A DNA stretch of 64,000 nt from Anas platyrhynchos (taxonomy: Eukaryota > Chordata > Aves > Anseriformes > Anatidae): the NCBI RefSeq assembly GCF_047663525.1, contig NC_092612.1:529501-593500 (forward strand). The letters run 5' to 3'. Of this stretch, positions 32,005-41,735 are shown piece after piece (positions within the stretch are counted from its first letter, which is position 1; each line of letters starts with the position of its first letter). Below the pieces are notes generated by a model, which searched no databases, was not told where the DNA came from, and was given only the letters and a program-made list of their open reading frames with translations. Made by a program: the position numbers and the translations under genes.

Positions 32005-33998
32005 TCACCGGGTGTTGCAGGCGGGCCGGGGGGACTTGGAGGTGTCCAGCTGGATGAAGAGCCCTGCGGGAGAGAGGGGGGGGTGGCAGGGCGGGGGGGG
32101 GGCACGGGGCCCAACTGCCCCCCACCCTTACAGTGCGTGGTGGTGGCAGCGGGTGGCACCGGGGGGGTGGCAGCGGGGCATGGGCACCCCCCCGTGTGCC
32201 ACCCGGCATCACCCTGAGACGGGTCCCAGGGGTGCGGGGGGGCTCTGTGGGGAGGCTTTGGGGCTGGGGGTGTCCCCGTCCCCCCGGTGCCCCCCCCCTG
32301 TCCTCACCGGTGGCCTTGGCGTGCAGCGGGTCCCCCTCGGCGCCGCGCACCTCACAGGACAGGAAGAGCTTGCGGCCCTCGCGCCTGTCCACGCGCCCGT
32401 CCAGCAGCACCACGGAGCCCAGCGGCACGGGGCTGCGGGCACAGCGCGGGGTCACGGCTGGGGGGGGGAGGACACGGGGGGGGACACCCCCCCACACACA
32501 CCCCCACGGTGCCACTCACGCCAGGAAGTCGATGCTGAGCTGCGCCGTCATCACCACCCCCGCGGCGTCCAGGGCGCACGTCCCCAGCGTGGTGTCGATG
32601 ATGCTGGCGATGGCACCGCCGTGCGTGAAGCTGCGGGGACGGGGGAGAGGTTGGGGACAGGAGGGGACAGGAGGGGACGGGAGGGGACGGGAGGGATGGA
32701 ACAGGATGGGATGGGACGGGACGGGACGGGATGGGATGGATCAGGAGGGGACAGGAGGGGACACGCGGCGCTGGCACTGGTGGCACCTACCCGGGGGGCC
32801 CCTCGAGGTACGGCCCCGTCTGGCAGAGGCAGAGCGCGCGGCCGCCGGCGCGGTGCAGGAAGGTGACGTACTCGAAGCCGGCGCCCTCCGTGTCCAAGTT
32901 GCGCATGAACAGCCGCGTCCCCCTGCCCTGCCCCACCGCTACCGGGGACACGGGGACGGTGAGGGGACGGGGACCGGGGGGTGCTGTCCCCTGCCCCCCC
33001 CGCCCCGCCCCGCCCGGGCGTCACCTGGGAAGTGGTCGAGGACGTTGCGGTAGGAGGGGACGCGGCGCCAGGAGCCGTCGGCGGTGCCGCGCAGGAGGCG
33101 CTCGTAGAGCTCCCGCATCGCACGGCTCCAGCTCCCGTTGGGCAACGCCAGGTCCTGGGGGGCCGCACGCCCCGAGCAGGGTGCCTGGGGGATGGGGACG
33201 GGGACAGGGACAGGGGGATGGGGACAGGGGGATGGGGACAGGGGGAGAGGGACAGGGGGAGAGGAGGATGTGGGGCACAGGGCACAGGGACAGGGGGACA
33301 CGGGGACAGGGAGGATGGGACAGGGGGACACGAGGATATGGGGACACGAGGCACAGGGACATGGGGATATGTGGACATGGGGACAGCGGGATATGGGGAC
33401 ACGCAGGGGGGGAGTGGTGGTGACAGCGGGGTCAGCACTGGGGATGCTCTGGGGAGCAAGGGGACTTCGGGGTGTGTCCCCAGTGGGGCGTCCCCTCTGT
33501 CCCCATGTCCCCACCCCGTGTGCCCCGGTTGCTGCCCCCTGTCCCCACCCCATGCCCCCATGGCCCTATGTCGTGACCCCGTGTCCCCACCCCGTGTTCC
33601 ACACCCCACGTCCCCACACGTCCCCACACGTCCCCACGTCCCCACCCCACGTCCCCACCCCATGGACCTGTGCTCCCCATCCCATGTCCCCGTGTCACGT
33701 ACCCGTGTCACCACCCTGTGTCCCCACACGTCCCTACATGTCCCCACGTCCCCACCCCATGTCCCCAGGCTGTGTCCCCTGTCCCCCACCCCATGACCCC
33801 ATGACCCCACCCCATGTCCCCGTGTCCCCGTGTCACTGCCCTGTGTCCCCTGCCCCTCACCCCCTGTCCCCATGACCCCATGACCCCCCACCCCCCCCCC
33901 CCCCGCCCCCGTCCCCCACTCACGGTTCCCTCGCCCCGGGGCCGTCCCCGTGCCCCCAGCGCCCCGGCCACGACCCCGCGGCCCCGCCGCAGCCACAT
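32005..33998 (-). CDS. THEM4: THEM4-like acyl-CoA thioesterase (6 exons, 225 aa)
   Basis: Hotdog-fold thioesterase. Mammalian THEM4 hydrolyses long-chain acyl-CoA in mitochondria and also binds AKT1. Exons: 33998-33924, 33184-33025, 32938-32791, 32630-32520, 32432-32308, 32063-32005, in frame. The N-terminus (MWLRRGRGVVAGALGARGRP) is Arg/Ala-rich without acids, as in a mitochondrial presequence. Then come DGSWRRVPSYRNVLDHFP, GFEYVTFLHR, YLEGPPGFTHGGAIASIID (hotdog motif HGGAIA with the following Asp), VPLGSVVLLDGRVDRREGRK and LFIQLD. The HGGAIASIIDTTLGTCA segment fits THEM4 better than THEM5. Mammals carry both genes in tandem, so this may be the single ancestral copy. It lies between RORC and S100A10, as in mammals. 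Confidence 0.87.
33180..33870. repeat. GGGGACA and TGTCCCC simple-repeat tracts in THEM4 intron 1
   Basis: Two adjacent degenerate tracts fill intron 1. One is a GGGGACAGGG type (33190-33415) and one is a CCCCACGTCCCC type (33480-33870), so the purine-rich strand switches in the middle of the intron. No exon is visible. Confidence 0.65.
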
Positions 33999-34009
33999 GG
34001 CGCCGGCAA

Positions 34010-34071
34010 TGACGTCACGGCCGCTGAGGGAGACCCGGCGCTGACGTCACAGGGGTGCGGCGGTGACGTCA
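34010..34071 (-). promoter_or_regulatory. THEM4: Three perfect CRE palindromes at the THEM4 promoter
   Basis: TGACGTCA occurs at 34010-34017, 34042-34049 and 34064-34071, just upstream of the THEM4 start codon (33998). A fourth, 7/8 match lies at 34244-34251. These are full palindromic CREB/ATF sites. cAMP or ATF-type stress control of THEM4 is inference. Confidence 0.65.
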
Positions 34072-34251
34072 GCCCGGCTCAGGGGGAGCTCCCGGCGGCT
34101 CCGGAGGTCAAAGGTCAGCGCGGTGCCCGCTGCCCCCTGACCCCGTGACCTTCAGCGCCCCCCGCCCCGCCCCCACCCGCGGCTCCCGCGGCGCCGCGCG
34201 CCCTCCGGACACGGCGCCCGCCACGCCCCGCCCCCCGCGCCAGCGACGTCA

Positions 34252-34340
34252 CAGGGAGGGGGCGTGGCCAGAGGGAGGGGGCGCGGCCAGTTGAAGGGGC
34301 GGGGCCAGCGGGAGGGGGCGGGGCCTCGGCTGCTTCCGTA
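34252..34340. promoter_or_regulatory. Tandem GC-box array upstream of THEM4
   Basis: Four units of the type GGAGGGGGCGNGGCCAG lie in a row, each a near-consensus Sp1 site. Together with the three CREs they make up the THEM4 CpG-island promoter. Confidence 0.55.
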
Positions 34341-34699
34341 GCGCCCGCGCGCCCCCGCCCCGCCCTGGGGGTGCCTGGGGGGCTCCGGGGGTCCACGGGG
34401 TCCTCCCGCCCCCACCACAGCTCCCCCAAGGGGCCCCGCACGGCTCCAGCCACCCCACACGGCCCCTGCCGAGCCCCACAGAGCCCCGTGCAGCCCCAGA
34501 GAGACCCCACAGCCCCCAAACAGCCCCCACGCAGCCCCTTTGGGCCCCACGCAGCCCCCATATGGCCCCCCACAGCCCCCCCACACAGCCCCATAGACAC
34601 CTGCACAGCCCCACACACCCCTCACAGCCCCTAACAGCCCTGTATGGCCCCTAGAGGTGACCCGAACAGCCCCGTACAGAGCTCCACGGCACTGACAGC

Positions 34700-34875
34700 C
34701 CCGTGTGGGCCCTACAGACCCCCCCCACACCCCCTGTGTGGGCCCTATAGACCCCCCCCCACACCCCCCGTGTGGGCCCTATAGACCCCCCCACAGCCCC
34801 TGTGTGGGCCCTATAGACCCCCCCCCACACCCCCTGTGTGGGCCCTATAGACCCCCCCACACACCCCCGTCCAAC
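34700..34875. repeat. About 33-bp minisatellite between S100A10 and THEM4
   Basis: At least five copies of GTGTGGGCCCTATAGACCCC followed by a C/A-rich spacer. Looser CACAGCCCC repeats continue to both sides (34440-34990). No gene is visible in the 34340-35080 interval. Confidence 0.8.
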
Positions 34876-35087
34876 CCCCATAGGTCCTCTCTAAAGCCCT
34901 GTACAGCCCCCGAAGCCCCCACCCCACCCCTCTGGTTTACTACGAGCCCTACAGACCCCCCCCCACCCCCCCCACAGCCCCATTAGGACCTCACACAGCC
35001 CTGCAGGCAAGACGGGGACACGAAGGAGCCGGGGACCCCGGGGGGGACCCCACAGAGGGAGGCAGCCGCGGTGTCATACAAAACAGC

Positions 35088-35093
35088 TTTATT
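35088..35093 (-). terminator. S100A10: S100A10 poly(A) signal
   Basis: TTTATT on the given strand, AATAAA on the minus strand, about 60 bases past the S100A10 stop. This implies a very short 3' UTR. Confidence 0.75.
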
Positions 35094-35153
35094 GGGGGCC
35101 AGCGGGGGCCGGGGCGGTGCCGGGGGTGGGGGGCACCGGGGCAGGGGGGGGCT

Positions 35154-35544
35154 TCACTTCCTGCCCTTCTGCTTCATGTGCACCACGAAGTAGTCGTTGC
35201 AGGCGATGGTGAGCCCGGCCACCAGCGAGAAGAAGCCCTGGAAGCCCACCTTGCCGTCCCGGCACTGGTCCAGGTCCTTCATGATCTTGTCCAGCGCCAT
35301 GGGGTCACGCTGGTTCTGCAGGGGGGGGGGCACAGCCGGGTCACGGCCCTGTCCCCCCCCAGATTTATTTTCTCCCCCCCACCCCCTAGGATTTATTTCC
35401 CCCCCCCCTCACCTCCAAGAAGCCGGGGAACTCCTTCTCCATCAGCACCCGCAGGTCCTCCTTGCTCAGGTGGTTTTTGTCCCCCGCGTACTTGTGGAAG
35501 GTGAACATCAGCGTCTCCATGGCCTGCTCCATCTGGGACGGCAT
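35154..35544 (-). CDS. S100A10: S100A10 (p11), annexin A2 ligand (2 coding exons, 97 aa)
   Basis: Dimeric EF-hand protein that forms a heterotetramer with annexin A2 at the plasma membrane and does not need calcium. Exons 35544-35413 and 35315-35154 give 44 + 53 residues, the usual 97. It starts MPSQMEQAMETLMFTFHKYA and ends ACNDYFVVHMKQKGRK. The second EF loop reads DLDQCRDGKVGFQGFF with Cys62 in a calcium-ligand position, as in mammals, so this loop should be calcium-free. Cys83, important for annexin binding, is kept. A non-coding first exon probably ends at 36834 (CCG then GTGAGT on the minus strand). TGAGTCA/TGACTCA AP-1 motifs lie at 35651-35657, 35814-35820 and 36999-37005. Confidence 0.96.
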
Positions 35545-36429
35545 GGCTGGGGGGGCTCCGGGGGGGCTCCTGGGGGGGCTCCTGGGGGTTCTGGGGGCTC
35601 TGGGGGGGGCACAGCAGCGCTCAGCGCACACCCGGAGCTTTCCACCCGGGTGACTCAGCCCCGGGCAGCGGCCGCAGGGTGGGGCCCGGGGGGGTGGGGG
35701 GGGTGGAGAATGGGGGGGGTGGGGGTGTGCTGCGGGTGTCCCCCCCCCTCGTCCATTTCCCCCCCCCTCCCCGTTATAGGGCACCCCAGGGAACCCCGGC
35801 GTCATGGGCTGGCTGAGTCACGGGGGCGTTTCGGTGCCTCCTCCCTGGGTGGGGCTCAGCCCCCCCCCCCCCTTTGGATTCCCCACATCTGGGGGGGGGA
35901 CACACCCCATGCAGCCCCCCCCCCCCCCCGCGGTTTTGAGAAGGGAAGCAGAGATTGGAGATTTTGGAGATTTGGGGGGATGAGAGCAGGTTGTGGGGTG
36001 CCCCCAACCACCGCCGTGACCCCCCCCCCAGACCCAACTCAGCTGCAGGGGACCCCCTGGTGCTGCGGGAGGGGGGTCACGGGGGGGTTCAGGCTTGGTT
36101 TTGGGGACCCCCCCGCGGTTTGCGGCGTGGCCCAGGAGCTGCCCGCCACCGGAACAGGAACCAGCCCAGCCCTCGGGGAAAAACGGGGGGGGGGGCACCC
36201 TCTGCACCGCAGGACCCCCCCCAGGACCCCCCCCAGCCCAGGCTGAACCCCCCCGGGGGCAGCAGCGCTGCGGGGGGGCTGTGGCCTCTTGGGGAGGGGT
36301 GGGGGGGACACCCCCCAGGGCGCCCCCAAACTTTATGGGATATTGGGGGGAGTGCCCATGGGGGGGGGGGGGAGAGGGAAACCCCTTCTAAAGGGGGGGC
36401 AGGATTGGGCTCCCATTGAATGGGGGGGG

Positions 36430-36665
36430 CAAAATCCGGTCCCCCCCGATGGGAAGGGTGGAATGGGGGGGTCCCTCTGAGAAAGGGGGGGTCCCTCTAG
36501 GAACAGGGGGGTACTCTAAGAAATGGGGGGGTCCCTCTAGGAACGGGGGGGGTCCGGAATTGGGGCTCCCTCCAAGAAAGGGGGGGATCCTCTAGGAAAG
36601 GGGGGGGGTCAGGACTGGGGGTCCTCTAAGAAACGGGGGGGGGTCTATTAAAAGGGGGGGGGGGG
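36430..36665. repeat. G-rich minisatellite in S100A10 intron 1
   Basis: Degenerate units of GGGGGGGTCCCTCTAGGAA repeat about eight times in the intron between the non-coding first exon and the start-codon exon. Confidence 0.65.
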
Positions 36666-36833
36666 CAGCATTGGGGGCAACACCGCCCCACCCGGGGGCT
36701 CCCCTCCAAAATGAGGGGTGCGGGACCGGCCCCCCCATAGAGAGGGGTGCAGGACCCGGGGGGGGGGAAGGATTTTGGGGGTGTCCCTCGGGACGGGGGG
36801 GGGGACCGGGACCGGGACGGGGCCGGTACTCAC

Positions 36834-37300
36834 CGGGCAGCGCGGAGCGGGGCAGTGGCGGGGAGCGGCGCCGCCCGGGATAGGCACGGCGGGGGCGGGA
36901 CGGCCCCGGGGGGGGGGGTCCGGGGGGGTGGGAGGTGGGGGGGGGGGGGCAGGGCCTCGGGGTGGGTGTGGGGGGGGAACAGCCCGGGGCGGCCCCGCTG
37001 AGTCAGCCGCGACCCGCCCGGCACTGCCTGGCACCACCCTGGCCTTGGTGTCCCCCCCCCCCCCCCAAAAAAAAAAAGTGCCCCTGACCCCCCCAAAAGT
37101 GCCCCAGACCCCCCCCCATTCTGTCTCTCCATCTGCCCCCCCCCCCACCCGTCCTGCCCCCTCTCCTCCTGCCCCCACCACCCCCCCCCACCGGATACGG
37201 GGACCCCCCCCGGGGCCACCCTGGCTGAGCGCACCCCGGCACGATGGGGGGGGGGGCTGGGGGGGGGATTAGCGGGCGCAATTAGCGCTAATTAGCGGCC
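36834..37300 (-). promoter_or_regulatory. S100A10: S100A10 promoter and probable non-coding first exon
   Basis: A minus-strand donor at 36833 ends a GC-rich stretch with CCGGGACGG repeats. TGAGTCAGC at 36999-37007 matches an AP-1 / antioxidant-type element. No TATA box is clear. The exon's 5' limit cannot be set. Confidence 0.45.
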
Positions 37301-37835
37301 CCGGGGCAGCAGCGGGCGCGTGGCGGGGCACGGGGCCAGCGGCCGCCCCCGCAGCGCCCCGGGGAGCTCCCGGTGCTGGGGCGGGGGGGGCACGGGGGGG
37401 AGCACGGGGGGGTTATTTGGGGGGGGGGGAGGGCATGGGGACCCCCCCCCGGCCCTGCGGACCCCAGGGGATAAATGGGGGGGGGGGGGCCGGGGGGTGC
37501 AGTGGGCAGGGCAGGCGGGGCCCCCCCGCACCCATGGGTGCTGGCGGCCTCCCCTGGCACGGGGGGAAGGGGGGGGCCTGGGCCCGGGCCCCTCTCGCTG
37601 GGGGGGCTCCTTCAGGACCCCCCCTCCCCAAAATGCCCCCCCCATGTGTCCCCCCCCTCCACCTTCAGCCCCCTCCCCTCAGCCCCCCCCATACCCCCAG
37701 GGCCGGCATTCCCCAGCCCCCCCCCCCCAATTTCTCCCCCCCTCACGTAACCCCCGGCCCCCCCCGTCACCCCAAGGCCCCCCCCCAAACACGGGACCCC
37801 CCCCAGCCCCCCGCCGCCCTCCCGGCGCTCTGCCC

Positions 37836-38365
37836 GCACTCAAGATGGCGGCGCCCCCCCGTGGCCCGCAATGGGCGCGAAGCCGCCCGGCGAACCCCGC
37901 CCGCCCGCTCCCAAGATGGCGGCGGCGGCGCGCGCCCAACCGGGCGGGCGGGCCGCCGCCTTGCCAGCCTGCCCACACCCAACATGGCGGCCGCGCCGCA
38001 ACGCTCCGGAAGGGCGCTGAAGCCGGCGGCCCCCTCCCCGGAAGTCCCCGCCCTCCTGCCCTTATCCAACATGGCTCCTCTCTCCCCAGCTTTCCCAACG
38101 GGCGTGAAGCCGGCGAGGTGCGCGGGGCCCGGATGTGGGCGGGGCGTCGCGGGGGGGGGCGGAGCCGGATGTGACGTCGCGCCGCGAGAGCCGCCCGCGA
38201 GCGGGGAGCGGAGCGGACGGAGCCAACATGGCGGCGCCGAGCCTGGCCCGGCCCTGACGGGAGGCGGCGGCGGCGGCGCCTGGGCCCGAGCAGCGGCGGC
38301 GGCGGCAGCGGCCCGGGGGGAGCGCAGCGGGGCCGAGCGGGCGGGCATGGCGGCGGCGGCGGCCT
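37836..38365 (+). promoter_or_regulatory. DEDD: DEDD CpG-island promoter with an array of AAGATGGCGGC / AACATGGCGGC motifs
   Basis: YY1-type motifs occur six times: near 37842 (AAGATGGCGGCG), 37912 (AAGATGGCGGCG), 37982 (AACATGGCGGCC), 38069 (AACATGGCTCC), 38225 (AACATGGCGGCG) and 38345 (GCATGGCGGCGG). Spacing is 70-150 bp. A CRE-like GTGACGTCGC lies near 38170. The first non-coding DEDD exon probably lies around 38200-38390, ending before a GT near 38391. Confidence 0.6.
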
Positions 38366-38391
38366 AGGGCGAGCCGCGGCGGCGCCTGCGG

Positions 38392-41300
38392 TGAGGGCCC
38401 GGCCCGGCGGCAGCGGCGGCGGCGGCGCCTGACAGGCCCCGGCCCGGCCCGGCCCGAGAGGCCTCGGGCGTGGAGGCCGCGGGGGGGCCCCGGGGGGGCC
38501 GCAGCGCTCAGCCCGCGGGGCCGCCCCCCCCCCTCGGAGCTCCCCGGGCTCGGTGCCATCCCCGCACCCCCCCCCCCCCCACCGCCAGGCCGGGGTTCAG
38601 GGGTTCCCTCCCCCCCCCCCGCCGGTTCCCGAGCGGGGCCCGGGGAGGCTGCGGGGAGCCCCCGGGGTGGGGCCGAGGCCTTGGGGGCGGCTGCGGTAAA
38701 AAGAGGGGAGCGGGGCCGGGGCTGAGCGGGGCCCAGCGGCCCCTCGGTGCCCGGGGGGGCCCTGCCGGGGGGGAGCGAGGCCGGGCACGGAGCTGAGACC
38801 CTGAGGGGGGGGAAGGGATGGGCTGAGGGCCGGCCCGGCTGCAGGAGCCCGGTGCCCGGTGCCGTGACCTGGGTCAGCGCCTGGAGCTGCGGTAGGGACC
38901 GAGCCGGGATTTGGGGAGCTCTGAGCGGCCGCCCCCCGCTTGGGAGCCGCTGGGAGAAAGGAGCGGGGTCACCCCGAACGGCCGGGGGCTGGGAACGGAG
39001 CGGCCCCAGGAGCCCGAGGCTGGGCCTGGACTTTCCTCCTCCTCCCCCCCCGTGTCCGTAAGGTATTTCAGGGTGAAGTAGGAAAAAAAAAAAACAGAGA
39101 GAGAGAAGGTTTGGGCGTCAGAGTTGTGGGAAGGAAACGGCAACAAAAGGACTCGCGGGGGGCTGCTGGCAAGTCCACCAGCTGGAGCAGCGAAGCCGAG
39201 GCCCGGTGCTGGAAGTTTGGCTCCCCCGGCAGCGGAGCCGCCCCGAGCCCCCCGGGGGGAGCCGAGGTGCCGGTGGCGGGCGCTTTGCTTAAAGAGCCGA
39301 GGAGAAAAAGGGGACAGGAACCTGCCCAGAGCTCCCGCTTGGCTGCTGCGCCCCGCTCGGATACAGGCGAGGCCCGCGGAGCTGCTCCTGCAGGTTGGTG
39401 CCGCTCCCCCCGGCTCTGCCCTGCCCTGCCCCTTGCTTGTAGAAGGCACCCACCGGGCTGGGGGGGGGGGGTTTGGGGGGGCTGGGGGTGCCGGGCTGGG
39501 GGCTGTGGGGCTGCGTTGGGGTTGGGAGCCACGTTGGGGCTGGCCCCAAGTGGAGGTTTGGGGGCTGTGGCTGAGGGGCAGCACCCAGGGGTGACCCTGA
39601 GCTGGGAGGGGGCTGCTGCCCGTGGGGGGGTGGGGGGGGGGACCCCAAGAAGGGGCTGGGTGTGATCCTTGGTGCCTTGAGGTGGTGACGTTGTCCGTGT
39701 CGTGGTCCCTGCCTGTGCCTTGGTGGCCGTGGCTGGAGCTCTGAGTGCCCTGGGGCTGCCTTCCCTAAAGGGGGGGTGAGGGGGGGGGGGACAAAAAAAA
39801 AAAAAGGTGAATTTTTGGTGAATTTTCTGGTTCTTTCCATGCGGGGCTGGTTTCGGTTCTGCCCGGTGCTGGCACAGGGCACGTCGCTTGTGGCACCCGC
39901 TGGGGACCCGGCACCCACCCCAGACTTTGCCCCTGTGTTCGGTGCCCCCCCCCCCCCGGGGATTTTCCCCCCTCCCATTCCAGGCCCGTTCCTGCTCCGT
40001 TTCAGCTCCTCACCCCCCCGGGGGGGGCTGCAGCCCTGGGCCCTGCCCTGATGGGCCCTGTGGTGGGAGCTGGGGCTGCTGCAGGGCTCCTGCCATCACC
40101 GGGGGGGGGGGCAGGGATTAGAAGGGGGGGGGTGAGCGAGGAGCTGAGCGCTCAGCAGCACCGATCCCTCCCCCAGCTCGGCCCCGGGGGCCGTGGCTGC
40201 CGGCTCTATTTTTACCCCCGCTGCCGGGAGCTGCCCTGGGGAGGGCTGGGGCAGCTCAGCCCCCGTCCCGCTGGGCAGCCCGGGGGGGGGTTTTTTGGGG
40301 CTGGGACGCGTCCACTCAGCCCCTGTGGCCGGGGGGGGGCTCTCGGGGTCCCTCCCGTGATGGGTGGGCACGGGGACGGTGCCCCCGGTGCTGCCCCAGG
40401 GGCAAAGTGCTGCGGGGGAAAGGCCAAAAGTCCTCGGGGGGGGGCAGCCGCGGGCTCCTCGCGTTGCTTCTCCTCCTCTTTTGCCCTCTGCCCTCCCCAG
40501 TTACCCGCCCCGTCCTGCCCTGTCTGTGCTGGGGCCGTGCCCCCCCCGTCAGCCTCCCGATTTGGGGCCGTTCGCTGCCCCCAGCCCCTTGTGGTGCTCT
40601 CACAGGGGCTGGGGGCACAGGGTGGGGGCTCCCCCCGTGGTGCTGGTGCCAGGCGCCCCGCAGAGAGGCTGGAGCCGGGTCCCTGCCGAGCGCCCTGCGC
40701 CCCAGCAGCTCGTTTTTCCTGTTCACCCCAAATTATTTTAATGATCCCTGCACTCGCTGCGTCTCCTCCCGCCCCAGTGCTGCGCTGCCGGGGCTGAGCT
40801 GGGACAGGGCAGGGGCAGCGGCCCCGGGGCCAGCAGCCCCCCTGCTCGTGGCCCCTCCGTGCTCTGCGCCCGCTCCTCGGGGGAATTTTTCCATTTCTGG
40901 AGGATTTGGGGTTTTTCTGAGGTCTGTGTGCGCCCATCCTCGGGGATCGAAGCGGGAGGGGAGCTGTGAGCACAGCGGGGCCGTGGCCGCAGGAATCCCC
41001 CGCTCGCAGCCAAACCCGGCAGCTTCCCTCCCGTGGGTTTGGGTGGGGGCTGCCCCCCGGGACCCGGCGGCTCCCCCCACCCCAAAACGAGCTCAGTCCC
41101 TTCTGGCTCAGCCGGGGCTCCGCTGTCCTGGGGAGCTGGTAGCCCTGAGCTGCCCGCTGCTGGTGGGTGAGGATTTGGGGGGGATTTATGGGATTTACAC
41201 CACAGCACCCATCGGTGCTTCAATATAATTATTTATAAAAAAAAAAGCCACAGCTACCAGCAGAAAAACCCCAGCAGAGCAGGAGCAGGGGTGCAGGGTT

Positions 41301-41735
41301 GTGGGGGCGCTGCCCGGTGCCCCCCCATCCTGGTGTGGTGGTTTTGGGGGAGTTTTTCCCGTTCTGTTGCTGCTGCTCCCTGGGACACGGCGGAATCCCC
41401 TCGGCACCGGGCATCCCCAGAGCCCTGGGTGCTGCTCCCCCTGCCCGGGGGCAGAGGGCAGGGCTCGGGGCAGCCTCTGCTGCCTGGGTTTGGTTTCTAA
41501 CTCTCGGTGCTGAGCTGGGGAGGGGGCATCAGGGAGCGGGGGGGGGCACAGATCGGTTGCCCCCAGTTGAGCAGCGGCACGGTGAAGCTGGCCGGGGCGC
41601 AGGCAGTCAGTGGGCACGGGGTGGGGGAGCTGAGGGTGGGATTTGTGTGCCAAAGATGGGATTTGTGTGCCGGCGGGGGCTGGTTCAAGCCCCGTGCCCC
41701 CCCCTTTTTGTCCCGCAGGGCCGGGCACGGCGAGG
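38392..41735 (+). other. DEDD: DEDD 5' non-coding region and first intron
   Basis: There are about 3.3 kb without a recognised coding exon between the CpG-island promoter and the start-codon exon. It is less repetitive than other introns here. The last acceptor is CCCGCAG, ending at 41718 before a 17-base leader. A short AT-rich patch lies at 41215-41250. I see no other gene. Confidence 0.5.

Noticed and set aside
41215-41260. Short AT-rich patch with an A-run, possibly the end of a retroposed element
   Set aside because: No target-site duplication, no recognisable LINE or SINE body, and it is too short to assign.
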